Translations under genes and position numbers: made by a program
The notes under the pieces: model-generated
What the model was told of the DNA's origin: nothing
Seen by the model: only the letters and a program-made list of their open reading frames with translations
Databases searched by the model: none
DNA from: Lachnospiraceae bacterium UBA4380
GTDB taxonomy: Bacteria; Bacillota; Clostridia; Lachnospirales; Lachnospiraceae
Direction: 5' to 3'
Length of the DNA: 13,529 nucleotides
Assembly: GCA_002390025.1 (NCBI GenBank)
Contig: DGRU01000055.1
Location: 1 to 13,529, forward strand
Shown: in pieces, positions 1-6,174 of the stretch
How the letters are laid out: every line of letters starts with the position of its first letter
Numbering within the stretch: the stretch's first letter is position 1

Positions 1-1585
1 GAACGCTGCCGCCGACGACTTCTTCGTCGAACTCATAAGCTTCCTCAAGATTTCCGGAGGGAGCAAATTTGATCTTGACATGACCGTACTGGCCGTGTCC
101 GCCGGACTGCTTCTTGTACTTGGAGTCGATATCAGCTGTCTTGCGGATGGTCTCGCGGTAAGCGACCTTGGGCTGGACAGTCTCGATCTCAACCTTGTAC
201 TCGTTCTTGAGCATGCTCTTGACAACTTCAAGCTGCATGTCGCCGACACCGTAGATCAGGGTCTGACGGTTCTCGGAATCGTTGACCATCTTGAAGGTGA
301 GGTCCTCGGAGGAGATCTTGGTCATAGCCTGAGCGATCTTGTCGATATCGTTCTTGTTCTTCGCATTGTAGCGCACATATGTATAAGGAGTGGAAATATC
401 CATCTGAGGATAGACGATCTGCTGAGCCTTGGTGGACAGAGTGTCGCCTGTCTTCGCATCGCCGAGCTTGGCAAGAGCGCAGATATCGCCTGCGTGGATC
501 TCGCCGATCTCACTGGTCTTGTTGCCCATCATGATATAGAGCTTGCCGATCCTGAGCTCGGACTCCATACCGGAATCATAGACGGTCTCATCTGTCTTGA
601 AGGAACCGGAGCAGACCTTGATCAGGCTGTAGCGGCCGATGAAAGGATCCACGATGGTCTTGAAGATAAATGCGGACTTGGGCTGTGCGTCGTCAAACTT
701 CGCCACAAATTCCTCACCGGACTTCATGTCTTTGCCGGTCATGGTGCGGCCTGCGGGGTTGGGCATGTAGCGCACGATGTCATCGAGAACATTCTCAATG
801 CCGCTGCACTGTGTGGAAATGCCGCACTCTACAGGGATCACGGAGCCGTCAAGGATGTTGGCTCTGACCGCCTCGCCGACTTCCTCTACTGTGAAGGTAT
901 CGCCGCCGAAATAGCGCTCCATAAACTCTTCGTTTGTCTCTGCCACGGTCTCCATCAGAGTCTCGTGATACTGCTCAAGGTCATCCTGGCAGTCTGCGGG
1001 AACATCACAGGGAGTGGACTTCTTGCCGTCCCACTTGTAGCCCTTCTGCTCGATTACGCTGACACAGCCGGTGGTCTTGTCGCCTTCGTGGATCGCGAAA
1101 TGGAAAGGAACGATCTTGGGGCCGTACAGCTCGGTCAGAGCTTCGATGGTGCGGCCATAGTTGGTGTCGTTCAGGTCCATGTCGGAGACATAGATCATTC
1201 TGGGCAGATTGTATTTGTCGCAGAGATCCCATGCGCGCTCGGCACCGACTTCGACGCCGGCCTTGCCGGAAACAACGATGATGGCTGCATCCGCAACGCT
1301 GATAGCCTCTTCCACTTCACCGACAAAATCGAAATATCCGGGAGTGTCCAGAATGTTGATCTTGCAATTCTTCCATTCTACAGGGATCAGAGATGTCTTG
1401 ATCGAGAAACCTCTCTTCTGCTCCTCCTTCGTGTAATCGGAGATGGAGTTTCCATCCTCGACCTTACCCATTCTGGATGTTACGCCTGTCAGATGGCACA
1501 TAGCCTCTGCCAGAGTTGTCTTACCTGCTCCGCCGTGACCGAGCAGAACGACATTTCTGATTTTATCAGTTGTGTAAACTTTCAT
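1..1585 (-). CDS. EF-G-like translational GTPase (FusA2-type paralog), C-terminus cut by window edge
   Basis: The frame starts at the ATG at 1583-1585, preceded by GGAGG five bases upstream, and stays open for 528 codons to the window edge. Seen: G1 GHGGAGKTT (residues 16-24), switch I RGFSI (58-62), G3 DTPGY (80-84) and a region aligning with G4 that reads SDMD (134-137). EF-G domains II and III follow, then the beginning of domain IV with SGGHGQYGH. EF-G moves tRNA and mRNA on the ribosome using GTP. Canonical EF-G has DTPGH and NKxD; here the histidine is tyrosine and the N-K pair is S-D, and domain III reads GVGDMQLE where EF-G usually has GMGELHLE. This fits the EF-G-2/FusA2-like group rather than the housekeeping fusA beside the str operon; no rpsL, rpsG or tuf is adjacent. 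Translocation activity is uncertain. Family assignment is secure; the exact role is not. Confidence 0.9.
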   Translation of the reverse strand, partial: MKVYTTDKIRNVVLLGHGGAGKTTLAEAMCHLTGVTSRMGKVEDGNSISDYTKEEQKRGFSIKTSLIPVEWKNCKINILDTPGYFDFVGEVEEAISVADAAIIVVSGKAGVEVGAERAWDLCDKYNLPRMIYVSDMDLNDTNYGRTIEALTELYGPKIVPFHFAIHEGDKTTGCVSVIEQKGYKWDGKKSTPCDVPADCQDDLEQYHETLMETVAETNEEFMERYFGGDTFTVEEVGEAVRANILDGSVIPVECGISTQCSGIENVLDDIVRYMPNPAGRTMTGKDMKSGEEFVAKFDDAQPKSAFIFKTIVDPFIGRYSLIKVCSGSFKTDETVYDSGMESELRIGKLYIMMGNKTSEIGEIHAGDICALAKLGDAKTGDTLSTKAQQIVYPQMDISTPYTYVRYNAKNKNDIDKIAQAMTKISSEDLTFKMVNDSENRQTLIYGVGDMQLEVVKSMLKNEYKVEIETVQPKVAYRETIRKTADIDSKYKKQSGGHGQYGHVKIKFAPSGNLEEAYEFDEEVVGGSV

Positions 1586-1671
1586 TGCTGACCTCCACTA
1601 CATATTATTTCTTACTTTTATTTTTATGAAAAGCGCACTAAAAATAAGCCTTTCAAAAAAAGTCCTTGTAC

Positions 1672-1700
1672 ATTTTACTAAATATACTATGGCTTTACAA
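1672..1700 (-). promoter_or_regulatory. Predicted promoter of the EF-G-like gene
   Basis: On the minus strand a -35 box TTGTAA (1695-1700) is separated by exactly 17 bases from a -10 box TAAAAT (1672-1677). Transcription would begin near 1665, leaving a leader of about 80 bases before the ATG at 1585. The remainder of the 1586-1801 gap is AT-rich near the gene and GC-rich near the transporter. I found no clear hairpin with a U-tract there, so read-through from the transporter gene is possible. Confidence 0.55.
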
Positions 1701-1801
1701 GTGCTTTCGTAAATATTTAACCCCTGCGCGGGTCCATGCGGCCGTCCCGGTCTGTACAATACTCACAAACCGAACATGGAGCATCCGGCATGAAGTGCTT
1801 T

Positions 1802-3175
1802 TTACATCGAGATCAGTCCGAAGACATTGGCGATCGAGCTGGCCAGGATGATGATGACAAACACAGGGCATACATACTTGATCATGAACTCGAAAATCCA
1901 TCTTCTGGCGAATACATGACCGTCCTGCTGTACTTCCTCCACCGCGGCGGCGATCGTCATGCGGCGGGTAACAAACAGGCAGATGCACAGGGCCGCTATG
2001 GGCATCATGACCGAATTGGTCAGGAAATCAAAGAAATCCAGGAACTGCATGCCGATGATCGTGACATTTGACAGAGGACCGTATCCCAGACAGGACAGGG
2101 TTCCCAGGATGATCATCTCTGCGCCGATCATGATCGTGCAGACAGTGCGGTTCATGCGGAACTCGTCTGCTAAAGTCGCCACAGCGCTCTCCGTCAGGGC
2201 GATGGCACTGGTGAGCGCGGCAAAGAGTACCAGCGCAAAGAAAGCGATGCCGATGACGGTACCGAATCCCATGCTTGCGAATATTTTGGGCATGGTGATA
2301 AACATCAGGGAAGGTCCTGCGCCGAGGGCCTCGGGATCTCCGCCGGAGAATGCAAAGACAGCCGGAATGATCATCAGGCCCGCCAGCATGGCGATGCCGG
2401 TGTCGAAGATCTCGACCTGGACCGTGGATTCCTCGATGCTGACATCCTTTTTCATATAGGAACCGAAAGTGATCAGGATACCCATGGCGATTGAAAGGGA
2501 ATAGAACATCTGGCCCATGGCGGAGATGACTGTCATCCATGAGAAATGCCTGATATTGGGGATCAGGAAATATTTCACACCTTCCAGGGCGCCGGGACGG
2601 GTCATGGAGTAGATGCTGATGATGACGGCGAGAACGATCAGGATCGGCATCATAATGCGGGAGACGCGCTCGATTCCGTTCTCAACGCCCAGCAGGATAA
2701 CGATCAGGATCATAGCTGTAAAAACGATAAACCAGAGTTCAGCGGAATAGCCGCTGCTGATAAAGCCGCCGAAATAACTGCTGTCCGCGACTTCCTGCAC
2801 ATTTCCCCGCAGATATTCAAACAGATACTTGCACACCCAGCCTCCGATGACAGAGTAATAGGGGCAGATCAGCATGGGAATAACCGCATTGATCCATCCG
2901 CCGAACTGAGTGGAACCGCTTTTGCCGTAGGCATTAAATGCACCGACGGGGCTCTTGCCCGTTGCGCGTCCGATCGCCGTCTCTGCTATGATCATCGTAT
3001 AGCCGAATGTCAGTGCCAGCAGGATATAGACCAGCAAGAAGATTCCGCCGCCGTATTTGGCAGCCAGATAAGGGAAACGCCAGATATTGCCCAGGCCGAC
3101 GGAGGCGCCTGCTGCCGAGAGCACATAGCCGATCTTTCCCGAAAAACCTTTCCGTTGCGTTTCATTGGTGTCCAT
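1802..3175 (-). CDS. Sodium-dependent transporter, NSS (neurotransmitter:sodium symporter) family
   Basis: A 457-residue polytopic membrane protein that should import an amino acid or related small substrate with Na+. TM1 carries the family signature GLGNIWRFP (27-35), with the Asn and gating Arg seen in LeuT. The unwound TM6 reads SLSIAMG (226-232), and TM8 has ALTSA (320-324), matching the Thr-Ser of the LeuT Na2 site. About 12 membrane segments are visible and the length is usual for bacterial members. The frame extends upstream to 3268, but the ATG at 3175 is preferred: the protein from there begins like other family members, a purine-rich AAGGGGG lies upstream, and the longer form would add an unrelated hydrophobic stretch. 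It appears monocistronic or to read into the EF-G-like gene. Substrate cannot be told from sequence. Confidence 0.92.
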   Translation of the reverse strand: MDTNETQRKGFSGKIGYVLSAAGASVGLGNIWRFPYLAAKYGGGIFLLVYILLALTFGYTMIIAETAIGRATGKSPVGAFNAYGKSGSTQFGGWINAVIPMLICPYYSVIGGWVCKYLFEYLRGNVQEVADSSYFGGFISSGYSAELWFIVFTAMILIVILLGVENGIERVSRIMMPILIVLAVIISIYSMTRPGALEGVKYFLIPNIRHFSWMTVISAMGQMFYSLSIAMGILITFGSYMKKDVSIEESTVQVEIFDTGIAMLAGLMIIPAVFAFSGGDPEALGAGPSLMFITMPKIFASMGFGTVIGIAFFALVLFAALTSAIALTESAVATLADEFRMNRTVCTIMIGAEMIILGTLSCLGYGPLSNVTIIGMQFLDFFDFLTNSVMMPIAALCICLFVTRRMTIAAAVEEVQQDGHVFARRWIFEFMIKYVCPVFVIIILASSIANVFGLISM

Positions 3176-3234
3176 AATAAAGAGATCCCCCTTTCCGTGT
3201 GCCGTAAAAACTGAACAGATAATAAGAAAAAGGC

Positions 3235-3251
3235 ACAGTATCAAATACTGT
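3235..3251. promoter_or_regulatory. Candidate operator palindrome at the transporter promoter
   Basis: A perfect inverted repeat ACAGTAT-CAA-ATACTGT (7-3-7) overlaps the predicted -10 box and start site of the NSS transporter gene. A repressor dimer bound here would block the promoter. No adjacent regulator gene is visible, so the protein is unknown; a chance palindrome is possible. Confidence 0.35.
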
Positions 3252-3275
3252 ACCACAATTGAAAGCACTTGTCAT
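3247..3275 (-). promoter_or_regulatory. Predicted promoter of the NSS transporter gene
   Basis: On the minus strand a -35 box ATGACA (3270-3275, one mismatch to consensus) and a -10 box TACAGT (3247-3252) are 17 bases apart. This puts a transcript start near 3240 and a leader of roughly 65 bases before the ATG at 3175. The -10 box overlaps a palindrome, described separately. Confidence 0.45.
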
Positions 3276-3313
3276 GTATATTTGCAGATCTATATGGCCA
3301 ATTTCTTAAATCT

Positions 3314-3360
3314 GCACAAAAAAGTACCGGACCTTTGAAAAGTCCGGTACTTTTTTGTGC
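3314..3360 (-). terminator. Strong intrinsic terminator after the alpha-hydroxy-acid oxidizing protein gene (bidirectional shape)
   Basis: Two perfect 19-base arms (3314-3332 and 3342-3360) flank a 9-base loop. The core is a GC-rich nine-base-pair stem, GTACCGGAC pairing with GTCCGGTAC, followed by six T on either strand. On the minus strand it begins about 58 bases after the stop codon at 3419, closing the four-gene operon and insulating the transporter promoter. It would also work on the plus strand. Confidence 0.92.
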
Positions 3361-3407
3361 GTGTCCCGCGGCCTAAGCCACAAATATTATGCGATGAGGA
3401 ATAAACT
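3351..3407 (+). repeat. Dispersed hairpin-plus-tail repeat, copy 1
   Basis: This stretch aligns with 10228-10286 in order: TTTTTTGYGCGTGT, a CCC-initial eight-base arm, a four-base loop, an eight-base partner arm, then TATTAY and the tail GCGATGARGAATAAA. In this copy the arms are CCCGCGGC and GCCACAAA, so the distal half of the stem no longer pairs. It lies immediately downstream of the oxidizing protein gene (stop at 3419), and its first bases overlap the terminator arm. Nature and mobility are unknown. Confidence 0.55.
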
Positions 3408-3418
3408 GTTCAGGACTC

Positions 3419-4456
3419 TCATGCCAAGAAAGGATTGGAGGGCTTGAAGAGGAATTTTTCGGACAGGTCGGAGAGTTTCTGCGCGCCGCACATCTTCATG
3501 GTGTCGACGAGCTCGGCTCCGATCTTGTCGGTGTAGACTTTTACGCCCTCTTCGCCGCCGCCGTAAACAGCCGTCACATAGGGACGGGCGATGAGGACAC
3601 CGTCCGCGCCCAGGCACAGCGCCTTGAAAACATCGGCGCCTGTGCGGATTCCGCCGTCCACAAAGATCTTCATCTGTCCGCCGACGGCCTGTGCGATCTC
3701 ATAGAGGACCTCTGCCGTAGCGGGGCACTGATCCAGAACACGTCCGCCGTGGTTGGAGACCACGATGCCGGAGGCGCCTGCCTCCAGGGCTTTCTTTGCA
3801 GCATCAACCGTCATGACGCCCTTTACGATGAAGGGTTTGCCGGCATCGCTGATCACCTGCGCCAGTTCCCCGACCGTCTTGCTGCCCGCAGGCGGCTGAA
3901 GGTTCTGCAGGAAGGGAAGGCCGGCCGCGTCGATGTCCATGGCTACCGCGAAACAACCGGAGGACTGGACAAGGGCGAATTTCTCCTTGAGGGTATTTAC
4001 ATCCCAGGGCTTGACAGTGGGGATGCCAAAGCCGTCCTTTGCCTTGATGGCAGCGCAGGCAGCCTCCATGACAGCGGGATTGGTGCCGTCACCTGTGAAA
4101 GCTGCGATCCCTGCGTCCGCACAGGCGGATACCAGAATATCATTGTAGGCCACATCATCGAGCTTGTCGCCGTAGTGGAGTTTGACGGCTCCGACGGGTC
4201 CCGCGAAGAAGGGATATTTCATGGTGTGGCCGAAGAAGTCAAGGCTGGTATCCGGAGTGACATTCTCACTGATGGTGTCCATGTTGATGCGGATTCTCCT
4301 CCAGGCATCATAGTTGCGGATGGCGGTGTCGCCGATTCCCTTGGCGCCGGGTCCCGGCATGGTCGCGCCGCAGGCTTTGCCGTTGCAGACGGGACATGCC
4401 TTGCAATGAGGACCTATACATGTGCGTGCATTCGTGATTATTTCCTGAAATGTCAT
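3419..4456 (-). CDS. FMN-dependent alpha-hydroxy-acid oxidizing protein with N-terminal cysteine cluster
   Basis: A 345-residue cytoplasmic TIM-barrel protein of the lactate oxidase/glycolate oxidase/LldD superfamily, which oxidises 2-hydroxy acids with FMN. Seen: VKGV with the flavin-contacting Lys (K212), SNHGGR (234-239) with the catalytic His236 and substrate Arg239, and the FMN phosphate-binding segment DGGIRTG (267-273). The first 30 residues hold five cysteines (13, 18, 21, 24, 29) including CKACPVC, which classical lactate oxidases lack. Where lactate oxidases have the QLY-type tyrosine, this protein has TVKPW (147-151), so the substrate may not be lactate. The ATG at 4456 has AAGGAG seven bases upstream. 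It is the last gene of the minus-strand operon, 61 bases after the ATPase gene and before a strong terminator. Superfamily is secure; substrate and electron acceptor are unknown. Confidence 0.9.
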   Translation of the reverse strand: MTFQEIITNARTCIGPHCKACPVCNGKACGATMPGPGAKGIGDTAIRNYDAWRRIRINMDTISENVTPDTSLDFFGHTMKYPFFAGPVGAVKLHYGDKLDDVAYNDILVSACADAGIAAFTGDGTNPAVMEAACAAIKAKDGFGIPTVKPWDVNTLKEKFALVQSSGCFAVAMDIDAAGLPFLQNLQPPAGSKTVGELAQVISDAGKPFIVKGVMTVDAAKKALEAGASGIVVSNHGGRVLDQCPATAEVLYEIAQAVGGQMKIFVDGGIRTGADVFKALCLGADGVLIARPYVTAVYGGGEEGVKVYTDKIGAELVDTMKMCGAQKLSDLSEKFLFKPSNPFLA

Positions 4457-4517
4457 CTCTTTTCTCCTTATGTTTCTTTATAATGTTCTTTTTATTCAAA
4501 GGTTAATCAAAGGATAA

Positions 4518-6095
4518 TCAGTGTCTGAACAGTGTGCCGATCAGGCCCCTGCCCAGGCTGGCGCCCAGGTTTCCGCCCAGGGTCTTGCCGAAGGAACCGA
4601 ATGTGCCTCCCAGTGCCTTGCCGGCCTCACGGCCGACTGTGCCCGCAACGGTACTGCCAACCTGCTTGGCAGCCCGTTTTTTGGCATTTTCAGCCTTCTG
4701 GGCCTCTCTTGCCGCGGCCGCCTCTGCCCTGGCCTGCTCTTTGGCCTGTTCCTTTGCTGCAAGAGCATCGGCTTTAGCCTGCTCTGCTGCCTGCGCCTCC
4801 TCAATGCCGCGTCTCTCAAGGAATTCAAAAGCGGAATCGGGGTCATAGGCTCTGGCGTATTTGGTGTAGAGCATGCTGCCCTTGATGATCTGGTCCCTCT
4901 CGCCGGGGCTGATGGCGCCCATGCGGCTCTGGGGAGGAAGGACATATGCTTTTTCTACAATAGCAGGAATACCGTCCTCGTCCAGGAAGGAGATCAGGGC
5001 CTCGCCGGTGCCCAGTGCCTGGAGGGTGTCGACGGTGTCAAAGGCAGGATTCTCACGGAAGGACTGGGCTGCCGCGCGCACGGCCTTCTGGTCCTTGGGT
5101 GTGTAGGCGCGCAGGGCATGCTGGACGCGGTTGCCCAGCTGGGCCAGGACGCCGTCCGGAATATCTCCGGGAATCTGCGTGCAGAAATAGACGCCGACGC
5201 CCTTGGAGCGGATCAGCTTGACGACCAGCTCGATCTTCTCAAGGAGCACTTTGGACGCATCCTTGAACAGAAGATGTGCCTCGTCAAAGAAGAAAACGAG
5301 CTTGGGTTTGTCCAGATCGCCCACCTCGGGCATCATCTCGAACAGCTCGGACAGAAGCCACAGAAGGAAAGTGGCGTAGAGACGTCCGTTGTGGAAGAGG
5401 CTCTGTGAATCCAGGATATTGATCATTCCTTTTCCACCCGGGCCCGCCTGCATCCAGTCGCCTATGTTGAGAGCTGTCTCGCCGAAAAAGGCATCTCCGC
5501 CCTCTCCCTCGAGTGCCACAAGGGCGCGCAGGATCGCGCCGATCGAAGCGCTGCTCATGCGGCCGTACTGCTCTGTATAGTCTTTTGCATGGCTCTGCAC
5601 ATAGTTCAGCATGGACTTGAGGTCTTTGATGTCAACCAGCAGAAGCTCCTCGTCATCGGCGATCCTGTAGATAATGCTCAGGATATCCGTCTGCAGGTCA
5701 TTGAGCTGCAGGATCCTTGCCATGAGGACAGGGCCCATCTCCGTGACGGTCGTGCGGAGGGGAATTCCGTTCTGACCGTAGATATCCCACAGGGTCACGG
5801 GATATCCCTGATAGGAGAAGCCCGCTTCCGCAAGGCCGAACCTGCTGATCCTCTCACGCATGTTCTCCGAGTCCTCTCCCGCAGCGGCCATGCCGGCAAT
5901 GTCTCCCTTGACATCCGCCATAAATACCGGAACGCCCATATCACTGAAGGCTTCCGCAAGAACACGTGCCGTGACGGTCTTGCCCGTTCCGGTTGCACCG
6001 GCAATCAGTCCGTGCCGGTTAGCCATGCGCGGCAAGAGATTGATATGATCTCCCGCTTCATTGTTAGCCACCCAGATTTTCCCATCTCGCAGCAT
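4518..6095 (-). CDS. HerA-like P-loop ATPase of the DUF853/YjgR family
   Basis: A 525-residue cytoplasmic protein. Walker A GATGTGKT is at residues 33-40 and Walker B LVFFFDEAH at 266-274. The segment CTQIPGDIPD (305-314) fits a sensor region and QLGNRVQHALRA follows (319-330), all as in the YjgR/HerA-FtsK group. Residues about 430-478 are a charged Ala/Lys/Glu-rich coiled coil, and the last 45 residues are glycine-rich with repeated GxxxG spacing, similar to the YjgR tail. HerA-type enzymes move along DNA, but the role of this branch is not established. The frame is open to 6125, but the ATG at 6095 is chosen because AGGAGG lies seven bases upstream. It sits 79 bases after the SGNH hydrolase gene and 61 before the oxidizing protein gene, so it is likely co-transcribed. 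Confidence 0.9.
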   Translation of the reverse strand: MLRDGKIWVANNEAGDHINLLPRMANRHGLIAGATGTGKTVTARVLAEAFSDMGVPVFMADVKGDIAGMAAAGEDSENMRERISRFGLAEAGFSYQGYPVTLWDIYGQNGIPLRTTVTEMGPVLMARILQLNDLQTDILSIIYRIADDEELLLVDIKDLKSMLNYVQSHAKDYTEQYGRMSSASIGAILRALVALEGEGGDAFFGETALNIGDWMQAGPGGKGMINILDSQSLFHNGRLYATFLLWLLSELFEMMPEVGDLDKPKLVFFFDEAHLLFKDASKVLLEKIELVVKLIRSKGVGVYFCTQIPGDIPDGVLAQLGNRVQHALRAYTPKDQKAVRAAAQSFRENPAFDTVDTLQALGTGEALISFLDEDGIPAIVEKAYVLPPQSRMGAISPGERDQIIKGSMLYTKYARAYDPDSAFEFLERRGIEEAQAAEQAKADALAAKEQAKEQARAEAAAAREAQKAENAKKRAAKQVGSTVAGTVGREAGKALGGTFGSFGKTLGGNLGASLGRGLIGTLFRH

Positions 6096-6174
6096 CGATC
6101 CACCTCCTGCAATAATGTGCGGCACCGGTGCGAATGCCCCGTGCCATGATTTTTTTCCTCTATAATGTATCCCG

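Noticed and set aside
80..1591. 503-codon plus-strand open frame
   Set aside because: It lies antisense to the EF-G-like gene, whose GTPase and EF-G motifs are clear. Its Val/Leu/Asp/Gly/Ala-rich translation is typical of a mirror frame over GC-rich coding DNA.
1710..1800. Terminator for the NSS transporter gene
   Set aside because: Only weak, mismatched GC-rich pairings are present and none is followed by a U-tract.
2546..3214. 222-codon plus-strand open frame
   Set aside because: Antisense to the NSS transporter, whose signature motifs are unambiguous.
3176..3268. N-terminal extension of the transporter to 3268
   Set aside because: It adds an unrelated hydrophobic segment, spans the predicted promoter and palindrome, and the start at 3175 matches the usual N-terminus of the family.
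4521..5408. 295-codon plus-strand open frame and other short frames opposite the ATPase gene
   Set aside because: Antisense to the DUF853 ATPase; the apparent Ala/Gly/Leu repeats mirror the coiled coil and glycine tail of the real gene.
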